From Rhabditoides inermis (taxonomy: Eukaryota > Nematoda > Chromadorea > Rhabditida > Rhabditidae): a stretch of DNA of 64,000 bases. Positions 34,826 to 46,719 of the stretch are shown in pieces. The notes below the pieces were generated by a model. That model saw only the letters and a list, made by a program, of their open reading frames with translations. It was not told the DNA's origin and did not search any database. Position 1 is the stretch's first letter, and every line of letters begins with the position of its first letter. Position numbers and translations under genes: made by a program. Location of the stretch: contig CAWZYM010000066.1 in NCBI GenBank assembly GCA_963966185.1, positions 186,001 to 250,000 of the forward strand, given 5' to 3'.

Positions 34826-37059
34826 GAGGGGGAGAGAGGGAGGGAGTGAGGGAGGGAGGGGTATGGTAATCTTGCAGTAACCATTCGGACGCACCTCTGG
34901 TCGCGTGGAAGAGGGACTCGCCGATGCCCGCATGTGCCGTCAACCGGCAGCCGGACCAGCGTGGGAGACGAGTTGCCTGGCTACAAAAAAGAGGTGAGTG
35001 AAGGAGGGGGACGGGGAGAGGGAAGAACGTTACAGTGTGCGAACGCACCACTTAGATGTGCGAGTTGGCTGATGCATGCAGCCTTCCTGCTCGAGCTCGA
35101 TGGTCGACGCACACCTACTCTCCGCCGCACACCCACTCTCCGCGCTCCGCCGTCGACAGTCGGCCCCTCCCTCCGCCTCTGTGCCCGCTCTGACGGCCGC
35201 CTCGTCGCCGCTGCATCTCCTCCTCCTCCTCTCTTCCACGGTCGACTCGACCGGAGAGCAGCTGCAATGGACACACGTCAATTTGTGATCGGCGTACGGA
35301 ATAACAGAGGTGGGAGAGAGAGGGATGGAGGGAGGGAGGGAGGGAGGGAGATGACCCACCGCTATGCAGGACGGATCCATGCTCGACTGCTTCGGACTCC
35401 GGAGGCTTCACGGCGCTCGCTGATGCTGACTGATCTATACGTGAGTGTTTTCATATTCATTTCGGAACACAACGCGAGCTTGCGTTTGAGTGCATTAATA
35501 TATGTACGCGGAACGAGGTGATAACAGAGATATGTCAAGTGACATGTGCCGTCGGTACTTGTCAATTGTACTGGGAATGCTGTTTTTAAACATCGAACAC
35601 GCACACATAGGAAATGGACGAATGGGGAAATGTTTTAGAATGAGCGTTATCCAGGTTGATGGATGTAACAGTAGAAGTGGGTGGACCGCAGGGATCTAGT
35701 TACCAGTTACCATCAGTTCGTTTCAGGAGAAAGAATGACTACGACGAATCTACATAAATAAAGGAGATAAAAAAAGAAAGAAAACACTACAAAAGAAGAC
35801 GCTGCCAGAAGAATCTAGAAGACAATGAACACAAAAAAAAACGAAAGAAAAGAAGAAAAAGAAAGAAGTGCCGTCGCCGACATACGAGGTGCGCGCTATT
35901 CTCCCATGCCTTCTTCTCTCTCCACAATGATACTGTTTAGACTGTTGTATGCTGCGATTTGTGGTTCGCGCAAAGGACAATAGGAGGAAAAAGAATAAAG
36001 ATCATCAACGAATACACTGATGGGGACAATTTCAACACGGTACGATCCCCGCACCTTTGTCCACCATACAGTACCTTTCAGTCGCCCGGCCGTTCTCTCT
36101 GGAAGTGGCTTCGGAGGAAGTCCCAGCCGCCTTTCGGCTGCCGAGGCGGGGAAGCAGTCAACTGTGAGTCGCCCCTCTATCTATCCCCTCTCACTGCTCC
36201 CTTTCAGTTGGAGACTGTCCACCCCCGAAGCGGAGCCCCGATCAGCCGGCCCGCACTTATGAAAAAGACAGCCAGTACTCTCACGGGTACGGCTCATGTG
36301 AGGGAAGGATGGGATGGGAGTGGAAAGAAGCCATGGGGGCCAAGTGAGAGAGCGTGGGTTGGGGGACGCGCGTCGGACCTGCGACGGCGGGCGTCGCGAC
36401 TTCGGTCGCACGAACACCCCCACTCATTCACAGTCGGGTCTGTTCCGTTTGCATGGGGTAGCATGCAAAGGGGGCAGACTCGACCGAGTGGGGGTAGAAG
36501 GACGAGGCACACCCGCACTCTTCCACCCTATGAAGGTACAGGAAGGGATGTCATTAAAAATCATGCAATCACTCGTTCAGACAAATCAATCCAAGTACCT
36601 CGTCATTCTCAATATCTCAACAATAAAATTTACTGCAACTGTCTGGATGGGAAAGGTACGGTGAATTCGCCGATTTCAAAATACAGTAATCCTTTAGACG
36701 ATCTACATACTCCAAGGTTCCGCAATCATATGAAGATTCCCATCCGGACGCGGATCCAACCCGTATCCGTGGCTTGAGAGGGCCTAGAGGTGGGGAGAGA
36801 GAGGGAGAGAGAGGGAGAGGGGAGGAAAGGACTGGGAGAGAGAGGGAGAGAGGGGGATGGGGAGTGTAACTCACACTGACTCCTCCGACGGGAGGAGAGA
36901 GTAACCTTGTGTATTTCAGCAGGCGTGAGGGAGCTCGCGCTCTCTCGCACGGGCAGACAGCACTCAGGCTGGATGCCAGCACTGTCACTGTTGGAGTGAC
37001 AGCGCAGGACTACCAACAGATGAGCAGTCTCCATACCAGGTAGGGGGAGAAGAGAGAGA

Positions 37060-37114
<55 letters not shown>

Positions 37115-38833
37115 GGGGAAGGGGGAAGAATAAGTTAACTGTCGTTTCACAGGCCTCCACGTGCAAAACCGGGGTCTACACGTTTTAAATCTGGGGAGGT
37201 GCTCGCAGCTCAGCTGCAGTTATGGGGACTCTTCCAATGGTGAGAGACGGGTTCATCTACTCATAGCTATCATGTGTGTTCAGTGTCCTCTGGCCGCTCT
37301 GAAAGTGGCTCCTCTGGAGTCCCAGCCTCTCTTGGCTGCCGTGGCAGGGATGGATTCGAAGGTCCGTCCGCTCCCTCATCTCACTCTGTAAATTCTCTTG
37401 CAGTGACTCGTCTTTCTGACGACGCCTCTCGATGCCCGCTCCATCCCTGCCCATTGGCTCGTCTCCCGACACGAGCCACGCAACAGGGACACCCATGACT
37501 GGAGGAGCCTCCGCCGCGCGCCCCACTCACTCACAGAGAGGGAAGGCGGAGGCAGAGGGCACACTCAACAGAGAGGTGGGGAGGGAGTAAGGGAGTTGCA
37601 GGGGGTTGACAGAGAAGGAGGAGGAGAGAGAGGGGAGAGATGAAGAGAAGAGGAATGGAAGGGGAAATGAGAGATGACTGAACCATCTTTCAGTGGTAGC
37701 CCGTCATGGAAGGGACGTGCTGCCAGCGCGTTCAAAATCATTTGTGGATCAAATCCACAAATGAAATCATCAATTGTTCATTCCCGAATGACAGCATATA
37801 TCAGTGACAGTGAGTTACTCTATCACCTCTTTCTTATCTAATCCTCCATTTCAGATTAATCGATATGCTGCGAGAAATACGAAAACCAATCAAAAGAAAT
37901 CGAAAGGAAACTGAACACGTGAGAAGCTTATCCTGATTTCTTGTTCAAGATTCAAATGTGTCCTTCTAGATCCAGGATCCAGTACAAGAATAGAACAACA
38001 ACACTGTTCGAAACATAAAAAGACGCGCAATTAATCGCCAACTCTCCCTGAAGGAATGAGGTACAATCGGATTGGACTTATTCAGTGATTGTCTTATTGT
38101 AGTATGTGTTTAGGTCAGCTATCAGACTCGCAGAATGCAGTTAAAAACTATGTCACTTTGAAAACAGAAAAAAAGAGGTGAGGATTTCTTTTTGATGCGA
38201 TAGTCAATTACAATTTTAAAAATATTTCAGCACATGCACAAAACTAAAGAAGTGAAAAAGAAGAAAACGGAGAAGAGACGAGAGAGCCTCGGCGGGGGCA
38301 CCCCACCACCACTGCGCTACAGAACTCCCATAAAAGCCTTCTATTATACATATATGATTCTAAGAACAGCTACATTGGTTAATTGCAGTTCTACGATGTG
38401 ACGGAAGGGCACATGGAAGAACGAGGGCCACACTACACAGAGCAAATGGAGGTGCGGTAGATGGGAGTGGGCGATCTGAATGTGATGCTTTGAGATGTGA
38501 TGCGAAAGAGGCAAGATCAGTCGGGGCAACGTCAGCAGTGCACGACGATGCCCTCAACTCAGTCGACGCAGTGTAGACCACTCTACTATTTCATCAAGGG
38601 ACAGTTCCTTTGGCTGATTTCAGCTGTCGGATGGACGACGGCGGGGGGGGGGGGGCGGGGCGAGCAATCGATCTATCGATCGATATTCGCTGTGGCACCG
38701 CGAGCCACGGGACATGTGCGAGCAGTTCATACAATGAAGAGGAAATAGAGGTACGATAAAACAGATGAGGAGAAGTCGCTGAATAATGACCATCCAGATG
38801 CGATGCACGAGACAAGGCGAGAGAAGTAAGAAG
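26208..38833 (+). CDS. Large low-complexity multi-exon locus with tandemly duplicated exon modules (model approximate)
   Basis: Good exon candidates include 26208-26357 (AVCRRRVSSLTRIYSLSRG), 26399-26625 (LLLAAAASGRPIAVLLPRR), 26665-26874, 27180-27292 (KEKRRMEQKLKEYIITHK), and 27382-27520. Then come repeats of a five-exon module: exon ending ELPGYKKE, Ser/Ala/Leu-rich exon PSCSSSMVDAHLL, exon IAFYGEDSSDHSSQTSALE, exon DQVHDSLAHSHYSIKAEMK, exon ARFVGPAWEAQHVCLQRR. The last exon of one module joins the first exon of the next in phase, so modules can be chained. In copies four and six the module switches after MDTRQFVIGVRNN into a different exon set ending RRSLTLTDLY, TDGDNFNT, FHPMK. The 3' end may be the exon after 38775 (LNNDHPDAMHETRREK, stop 38833). 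Function unknown. One gene or several cannot be decided here. Confidence 0.4.
26928..26970 (+). repeat. (GA)n microsatellite
   Basis: GA run following the GTGAGTG donor at 26875, continuing the pattern of GA repeats just downstream of donors. Confidence 0.9.
27630..31143 (+). repeat. Tandem ~1.03-kb module array, three full copies and one truncated
   Basis: Copies start at accattcg, positions 27630, 28661, 29703 and 30742 (periods 1031, 1042, 1039). Differences are mostly in the length of the GA/GGGA microsatellite near each right end and a few substitutions (for example cggacgc/cgaacgc, gttgga/gttgaa). The fourth copy stops at 31143, inside the second exon, where sequence switches from caatccgaagg to caatttgtgatc. 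Confidence 0.95.
29703..37974 (+). repeat. 4.14-kb direct segmental duplication
   Basis: 29703-33835 is repeated as 33836-37974 (offset about 4137 bp), each comprising one full module, one truncated module and a ~2.7-kb unique segment (31143-33835 and 35280-37974). Identity is almost complete. Observed differences are microsatellite lengths, a few substitutions, and a C-run at 32082 versus 36219 that changes reading frame. The junction tctagatccttctagacc suggests recombination at a short TCTAGA repeat. Confidence 0.95.
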
Positions 38834-39085
38834 AGAGAAGATGGCAATCAACGACCACGAGGTATCCTCTCTTCACGACTCACAAGGAGTGTCGTTTAGG
38901 TCACAGAAGCCGATTGTGACCAAACTGATATCAGAGATACCCTAGGAGGTCACTAGTCGAAAACCGTTTTCAAATCCACATGACCGGCCATACGTTTCGA
39001 GATATTTACGTTTTAAATTTTGGAGTTAAACCGTGTGGATTGCTTTTGCGGTCTGTCACTCCATTCGCGCGAGCTGTGAAACAGC

Positions 39086-39158
39086 GGCGGTGGCCTAGTG
39101 GATAGAGCGGCTGTCTGTCAAGCGGCAGGCTGTGGGTTCGCTCTCCGGATATGCTTTT
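39086..39158 (+). pseudogene. tRNA-Asp-like sequence in foldback arm (left)
   Basis: A-box-like ggcctagtggatagagcg, anticodon-loop-like ctgtcaag (GTC) and B-box-like gggttcgctctcc. It has a mirror copy in the other arm on the opposite strand. Acceptor ends belong to the arm sequence, so a functional tRNA is unlikely. Confidence 0.55.
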
Positions 39159-39431
39159 CATTTTGCCGATTCTCTCCGGACTTGTACTTTTTTGTTCGAA
39201 TGGTTGAAGTCACGCATGGTGAGGGGATCATGTGGAAACCTTCGTCGGTAATATTTTTCGAAATTTTTGAAAATGAATTCTAAAGAACGCAAACATTTTG
39301 TAATGAGCTCTCAACAAGACATATGACCTTTCGATTTGAAAAAAAGAAGATGATAGGAGTTTTCTACCAACTTCCCAATTGTCACCAAAAAGTACAAGTC
39401 CGGAAAGTGTCGGCAAAATGAAAAGCTTTTT

Positions 39432-39505
39432 CGGAGAGCGAACCTACAGCATGCCGCTTGACAGACGGCCGCTCTATCCACTAGGTCACCGCCGCTGTTT
39501 CACAG
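39432..39505 (-). pseudogene. tRNA-Asp-like sequence in foldback arm (right)
   Basis: Minus-strand counterpart of 39086-39158 (ggtgacctagtggatagagc and taggttcgctctcc), differing by a few bases that weaken the A and B boxes. Confidence 0.55.
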
Positions 39506-39697
39506 CTCGCGTGAATGGAGTGACAGACCGCAAAAGCAATCCACACGGTTTAGCTCCAAAATTTTAAACGTAATTATCTCGAAACGTATGGCCGGTCATG
39601 TGGATTTGAAAACGGTTTTCGACTAGTGACCTCCTAGGGTATCTCTGATATCAGTTTGGTCACCATCGGCTTCGGTGACCTAAACGACACTCCTTGT

Positions 39698-40703
39698 CAG
39701 TGGAATATGCACCCATCTGGAACATTGCAGGCCTCACCGTGTCTGATTGTGAGAAGATCGATTGGTGGACACACACACACACACACACTCGCTGGTGTGA
39801 CGATGTGACGAAGGAATGAAAACGGAGAAGAACGAAAAGGGTACTGGCGGTTTCAGACAGTAGGTAGTCACAGAGTTGAACATGTGGTTTACAGTTTACA
39901 GAAGTGCTGTTGGAACGAAAGGAGCACTTTACAAGAACGATGCCAGATAGCAGCCACAGTCGCAATTTCACTGTGTTCCGACAACTAGTATTCTAGTACA
40001 TATAGTCAACTCCGATTCTCTCCCTTTTCTGAACGTGATGTTGCACTATGTTTGATCCACCCTCTCTCAAAAAGCAAAAGAGAATTACATGCAATGATTT
40101 TAGTTATCGAAGTGGAAGGAGATACACAAGAGACGGGCGTCCATCCGATCCCGTTCATTCACACGCAATGGACGGAAGACTTCCAGAGGTACTGAATAGT
40201 GTTAGCTACTTATTCTTAAAACGGTACGGTGACAATAAACCTATTGACGATCGAAGGCGGTGGATCAACTAGTCGATGATTTTGCCGCCGTTTAAGCATC
40301 AGCCTCTCTGAGGATCGATCGATAAACGGGCGCTGCGCCTGTGGTTTGAATGTGAGAGCGAGGATGGCAATGGCAAAGAGGAAAGCCGCAATATATTATC
40401 CAAAAGAAAAACGTAATGCAAGGATGTTTAGTTATCGACAAAACAGTACAAATTGAAAGAACGGAGAGCGGCAGTTGCGAAAAGAAGTGCGGCACAAGGA
40501 GATCAGTGCAACATTGAGAGGAGGGAATTCAGACGGATGCTTAGAAATGATACTGTACTACCACTACGGTATTTTGATTTTTCTATTACCTTATTTCATA
40601 GTTTTTCTATAGACTAAACAAGATGGATCAGTCGGAAAAATATGAATGTAATCAGAAAGAGTACAGTTTTTCAGCGTTATTACTAGGGTGATGCTCTATT
40701 CAG
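39698..40703. other. Region without supported gene
   Basis: Contains a (CA)n run at 39766-39787 and only short ORFs. Splice-like sites are present (for example around 40190) but no chain of exons with consistent phase was found. Confidence 0.4.
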
Positions 40704-40816
40704 AAGTAATTATCTTTCTAAAAGTACTGGCATAAAAAGAAGTGTTTGTGTTATTCTAATGCAACAAAAGCGCATGCATTTAAAGTTTGAATACGTGCAT
40801 TTAAAATTTTAAAAAA

Positions 40817-42415
40817 TTGCATTCGCTGGGCATTCGTGGAAACGTTCTCGGGTGGATTCGAGCCTTCCTTTCTGACCGTTGCCAACAAGTTATAGTTGGA
40901 GATGAGCTCTCGTCTCCTCGACTCGTCAACTGTGGCGTGCCGCAGGGGTCGTGTCTTGGACCCATACTCTTCAATATCTTTATCGATAATATTGTTGATA
41001 GCCTGCCTGATTATGTCGAGTGTGCTCTATACGCAGACGATTTGAAAATCTACTTCGCTTTTGATCCGGGTGATAATTTGGCTAAAATTATGTTTCAAAA
41101 AGCAATTGACGCTGTCGCAAAGTGGGCTTTAGAATGGGGTCTGCAGATCTCCACTGAGAAAACGCAGATACTGCACATAGGCCGCCGAAATCCCAAATAT
41201 GAGTATACAGCACATGGCGCTACGCTCGCACCTGCTAACTCTGTAAGGGACCTTGGTGTGACTATGTGTGGGTCCTTGATTTTTGATGACCATTTTGCGA
41301 ACATTGTTAAAGGCACCCTAAATGCCATAAATGATTTTCTGAGAGTTTATCGTACAAGAGACTTGAAGGTTCTTGTCACCGCTTACACAACGTATTTCCG
41401 CTGCAAGCTAGAGTATTGTACTGAATTGTGGAACCCTCAGGATGTGGGATCAGTGAACTTGATCGAGTCAGTGCAGCGATACTATACGCGCCGAATATGT
41501 CGTCGCGCTGGCTTGTTCTCGCTCACCTATCCCCAACGCCTCCAGCTTCTTGGCCTTCAAACTCTTGAACAACGCCGCTTTATAAATGACGTAGCGTAAA
41601 TACACAAGGTTATCACTGAAGCAACCTCTCTTAATTATTCTGGTCTTTTTACACTAGTCCCAACTCGGTCGCGCACATCTCATAAATATCGTCTTTTGCC
41701 GTCATATGACTCGTTTCTGCGGAGCAGCGCGTTTTTTCAGAAAGTTTATCAATCAATCAATCAATCAATCGTTTATCCGGAATCGTTATATCTGAATATG
41801 ACAACACAATCATAATGATATGAAGCATACAGTAGTGCCTAAGATGCCAGATACATAATAGGCTAACGCCGGGGAAAGACAGGTCGGCTGACAAGGTTAG
41901 TGGTGGAAAGACGATACTTGATCGATAATCATTCCTGGACCATTAGAGTACCATTCTTGACGTGTAGAGCTCCGGGTTTTCCTTAGCTTCCATGCCAATT
42001 GGTATCTCCTCGCGCCATAACTGCTTCCACATGAGAGTACTTCCCGCCGCCTCACTGGTTACTCGGGAAGGATTCTTGTCGATGACCGAACATTCGGCGG
42101 CGGCGGGGCAAATGAGGACCCGACCGCACGCCGCGGAGTAAAGAAGAAGAATATGGAGTATATGGAGTATGGAACTCACTTCCATCTGATATTGTTGAAT
42201 CTGCGAAAACCAGTAACGTGAAATCCCACTTAGTAGACAATCCCCATTTGCATCCTATGTCTAAAAATCGACATTTGTAGTTTGCTTATTTTTATTTTAT
42301 CTATTTTTGTCTACTCTTCGAATGTTTCTTCTTTTTTTCCCACTTTTACTATCCTACCGTAAGCACTGTTATGTTTTCTATGATGCACTCGCTAAGTACT
42401 CAACGCGGTAATAAA
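40817..42415 (+). mobile_element. 5'-truncated CR1/jockey-like LINE, interrupted by a 418-bp insertion
   Basis: The plus frame from about 40817 encodes reverse transcriptase: LVNCGVPQGSCLGPILFNIF, ECALYADDLKIYF (catalytic YADD), WGLQISTEKTQILHIG, VRDLGVTM, CKLEYCTELWNP, LQLLGLQTLEQRRF. An in-frame stop at 41597 breaks it, after which IHKVITEA and homologous sequence continue to 41747. The C-terminus resumes at 42166 (VWNSLPSDIVESAKTSNVK) and its 3' UTR ends with taataaac. The copy at 59060-59515 shows the uninterrupted join (agagagtttatggagtttgg read on minus), so 41748-42165 is an insertion. Confidence 0.9.
41748..42165. mobile_element. Insertion within the LINE copy, with (TCAA)n end
   Basis: Absent from the related LINE 3' end at 59 kb. 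It begins with five to six tcaa units, the mirror of an (ATTG/TTGA)n tail, and ends agtatatggagtatgg. A LINE 3' fragment inserted in minus orientation is plausible because such simple tails are common at LINE 3' ends. Its own coding remnant was not identified. Confidence 0.55.
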
Positions 42416-42512
42416 CTATTTATTTAATTGAACGAATTCGATTTACGATTACTAATACTAACACAAACTTGCTCTCTGAAATGATTTTATAATGATTTTA
42501 ACTATATAATTA

Positions 42513-42902
42513 TTAATATATTCTTAAGCGTATGAAGTCATGAAGGTGGCGTGGTCCGTGTATCAAAGAACAGACACTATGAAATTAGAAACCACATATT
42601 CAATAAGAACCATCGAAAACGCAAATGCTTTGGTTTGATCGTTTTCAGAGAGCAAGTTTGTGTTAGTATTAGTAATCGTAAATCGAATTCGTTCAATTAA
42701 ATGCATAATTATTAATATATTCTTAAGCGTATGAAGTCATGAAGGTGGCGTGGTCCGTGTATTAAAGAACAGACACTATGAAATTAGAAACCACATATTC
42801 AATAAGAACCATCGAAAACGCAAATGCTTTGGTTTGATCGTTTTCAGAGAGCAAGTTTGTGTTAGTATTAGTGATCGTAAATCGAATTCGTTCAATTAAA
42901 TG
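42513..42902 (+). repeat. 199-bp tandem duplication
   Basis: attaatatattcttaagcg starts at 42512 and again at 42711, and the copies run to about 42902 with only a few substitutions (atcaaag/attaaag, gtaatc/gtgatc). The caagtttgtgttagtatt motif at each right end also occurs inverted at 42425-42480. Confidence 0.9.
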
Positions 42903-43002
42903 CACGTATTCAAACTTTAAATGCATGCGCTTTTGTTGCATTAGGATAACACAAACACTTCTTTTTATGCTAGTAGCTAGTACTTTTAGAAAGATAATGA
43001 AT

Positions 43003-43737
43003 GCACTTTTGTTCAATTTCATGGAAATTTTTAAAGGAAAAACTTGAACAACTGTGATGTGAATGTTTTGTCAACTTGTTCATGTTACGTTCGTAGTCCT
43101 CTCCAGTTCTCCAGGAGCACAATTCGCGCGCATACACGTTGCATAGGCGGTGTCACAAATGTTATAAGATCTGCATCATGACTAATGACCAGAGCATCTA
43201 TTACTGATCACTTCAGCACACTCCAAATTGCGCTGCTTGCGTGCGACCGGTGCATAGACAGTCATAGCGCGCGAATGGTGCGGGCATATGTGAACTGAAG
43301 AAATGGCGGGAACTTGAATGGTTTGACATACAATGAGTATGTGAGTAAGGGAACTATGCGAAGGCGTAGTTTCTACACGCTTCTTGTCTGAGCACTATTA
43401 TATAAACTGAATATTTCGCGGATGATCGTAATACAATGCGAGTGGCATGTACCATGGCTCTCATCGGTTAGTCTCCTCACATAACGTTGCATCGATTGAC
43501 GGTTCTGACATGTTCTTTACTGACATGTTTTTAACGGAAACTGATCGAAATTGCTTCTCTAATTGATAGTACGTTAGTTAGGGTTGCGTGAGCAAGAACG
43601 TGTGGTGAGGGAAAGAGAGTGTGTGTTGTAGGTGGAGAGTGGTGAGAGAAACGATGTCGTAGCTCACGAGAACCATTCCGCCTGAAGCAAGCTATCGGCA
43701 GTGTATGGAAGGAGTCGACTCTCGATCTAGAGACTCG

Positions 43738-43780
<43 letters not shown>

Positions 43781-46685
43781 TGACTGCGGAGAGCCCAGAC
43801 ACATGAGTTTAGAGAGCACGCGCGGTAGAAGAGGATTAGACAGTGAAGAGAGAGTATGTCTCACGTGGAGAGTGGGGAGAGAAACGAGAGCAAGGTATAT
43901 GTGGTTCACATTTCTCTCACTGTACAGTATATTTGACATCTCAATCTATTGTGCCTTTTGCTAGTGCCTTCACGGTCTGCCTTCACTGCTGGCAGCTGCG
44001 ATGAGCCGAGGCGATCAATCAATATCGCCGGACTATTTGTAACATGCTCAGTTCACCAGTCAACGAAAGGAAATCTATAGCTGCGTTTATGATAACTTTG
44101 GACAAAGACGCCTGCAGTACATTCTAGCGCGTCTATAGGGATAACCCAAACCTACCGGCGCTGCGCGCCGGTTGTAATGTGTAAGGAAGAACAATTATGT
44201 GATCTGAATGGACTGGAAGGAGCAGTGTGCAGTGACATGAACGGAGAAAAAAACAGGTACGGTTGCTGCAAGAACGAGAGAGCAGATCTAATTTAAAAAA
44301 ATTCAATTCAGAAAACGAAGCGACACGATACGGCACGCGACAGATCTGTGAGCAGAGACGAAGGCACGAGTGCGCTCTTCTTCTTCCACCACCAAGGCGA
44401 CGTTATACTACATTGAACTTTGATCTGGTTGTATGATCGAGAGAAGATTACAGTTGTCGAATCGACTGCGCGAAATCGACAGACGGGTGCATTCCGTCCT
44501 GCAGGCGACAGGAGCGAGCGGTGCAACACAACCACATAATGGATTGGAGATGGACAGTCAGGTACCTTAGACTGCTTGTCGGTGCTTCTGAACGTGCAAA
44601 ATGGGCGGAGCGAATCCGGTTACTGGTTACTGGTTACTTGATTACAGGAGAAAAATATATAGAATATTAAGAAAGCAGTGAGAAAGAAGTGTTACACATG
44701 TATGAATAGGAGATACATTGGATATCCGGTATCCGCATCAAACGTGTTTTGTCCTCACGACCTCACATCATGTTCACAGATGTATTTCCAAATCGACGGA
44801 TGTGTGAGAGACAACTCACAGAATGACAGAGCAGCATATAGCCGTATAGTGAAATAGAGATAACGGTAAAGGTCTGAGGAATTATCCAAAGTAGTTTTGA
44901 AGTGCGAATGCGAGAGCAGCAAAAGTCTGCATCAGAGCATATTCGATGAAGTGTTGGGATGATAGCACCCTCTCTGCATATCTCGCTATCATCGTAGGTT
45001 CATTTGATCAAACCAACCTTCCGCGCGAAAACACCCCAAATACACTAACTTTGTAGTGTTTTGGGAATATTCAGCTTCTCGTGAACAGTAATTTCCTTCT
45101 TTTCGCCATCCTTAAGGCATTCACATCTTTCTCTAACCTCGATGTCTCTCACGAAAACTAACTTTTTCTTACTTTTGGCGGGTTCGAAAATCAGAGGATG
45201 GATGATGTTATAAGCCAAATCATTGAGTTAAAATTGTCAAGGTAAATGGAGAAAGAATCATGACGAATTCTCGGTTGTCGCATTGTGAAATAAAACTAAG
45301 CGATCGATATGGCCACTACGAAGGCGGGGTGAAATCGAAGCTAGGATCGAATGAATCACTACAGGATAAAGGCATTCTGTCATGTGAGGTACGTTAGTTT
45401 GTTTTACTTTTACTATATAGCAGCATCAACAAGGAATGGTCTAGAAAAAAAAAGAATTAAACAAAACAACATTTTGAGATTTGAGACTCGGTTTAGTTGA
45501 GCCGAACGCAACAGAAAAGCGACTAAAAATGCAGTACATAAATGAAACATAGGCATATAATATGGAAAGTACATATTAATCACATTGCAAAACTTGATAT
45601 AAGTTATTAGAAACCAAAAGAATTCGAAAGTGGCATGAAGGAATTTGGCGCCAAAATGCTCCCCCTCCCTAATGACTCACTACGACGCACTGAAGAACAC
45701 TATGTTTTTTGGCGATACTGTAAATTGTCATACTGCCACACACGATACTGCGATGTTCACTCGTACGATACTGCGATATTATAACAAAGTTGATGAATTC
45801 AATCTTCCCGCAAATTGCCTATTTTTGTGATGAGATCTTGGGTTGTCATTTGATTCATGCTGTGACAAAGGCCTATTACATAATAGCCAGTGTCCCTCTA
45901 TTAGTTAGTGGCGGGTGGTTCAGTGGTTATAGCGCCAAAGGATTAAAGGAGGAGAGAGCCCGAAAGGTACATTGACCTCAAGTGGGCGACACCAGTGTGA
46001 CTACCGATTAGTCACACAAACAACAACAATAAACAACCCCGAACATCATCCCTTTCCCATTCAAACGTAACACATAAGTATAAAGGAAATGTATTACAAA
46101 CAGGAAGAATATTGCCTATTGGCATAGCAGCAAAGAGAGAACCGCCATCCGTGGTCGCACCAAGGATCTGATGTGCGTGGGCGGATTAAAGAGGGCGGGG
46201 TTAGGGGCGCGCATTGCCGATTTCAACGCGGCAAGACATGCGTACTTAGCTGCGCTACTTGGCTGAGAAATTTCATGTATTAATCAATTTATCTAGAGTG
46301 AATATAACAATAATATTATATTAACAAACAGTATGTTCATATCAATCAAAACAACTTAACGTATTCGTCATTACAAACTATGTAAGCTACGCCATGCAAC
46401 GATCGAGATGGATGATGGATGGACAATGAGATTATTAGTGGTTGTCAAAAAAGGAGTCAATTAACATTATATAAACGTATTGTAAAACTATGTTTCACAA
46501 TGAACTGTTTGGGATGTATAGTAATCAGTGACTAGTCGTCATGGTCTGGCCTCAACTTTTTGTTTGGGTATACATGAGTGATGAAAACTTGCCTCTACAA
46601 ATCTCTTGAAAAAAAATTTGCGCATACCAGACTATTGAAGTAATCGATGAAATATATTCAATATGAGAGAGAGATAGAGAGAGAA

Positions 46686-46719
<34 letters not shown>

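Larger units (their letters stand above)
38882..39697. mobile_element. 816-bp foldback element with tRNA-like sequence in each arm
   Basis: Termini are exact inverted repeats ACAAGGAGTGTCGTTTAGGT... Arms of about 315 bp (38882-39195 and 39375-39697) are nearly identical complements, with a ~180-bp unpaired centre. Each arm contains a tRNA-like block: plus strand 39086-39158 (ggtggcctagtggatagagc ... tgtgggttcgctctcc) and minus strand 39432-39505. No clear target-site duplication and no ORF. Structure parallels the 9688-10219 element but the sequences are unrelated. Confidence 0.85.
40704..43002. mobile_element. 2.3-kb element with ~95-bp TIRs, containing LINE sequence
   Basis: The left end (40706-40801: attatctttctaaaagtac ... 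gcgcatgcatttaaagtttg) is the reverse complement of the right end (about 42900-42998). The same terminal motif recurs at 46721-46840, 61498-61630, 61978-62281 and 62690-62760, so it defines a dispersed TIR family. The interior holds a truncated LINE (40817-41747 and 42166-42415) and a 199-bp tandem duplication. The element is therefore non-autonomous or was bombarded after insertion. Confidence 0.75.

Noticed and set aside
43437..43680. Possible small secreted-protein gene starting MRVACTMALI after a TATA-like sequence
   Set aside because: The only plausible next exon does not join in phase and soon meets a stop.
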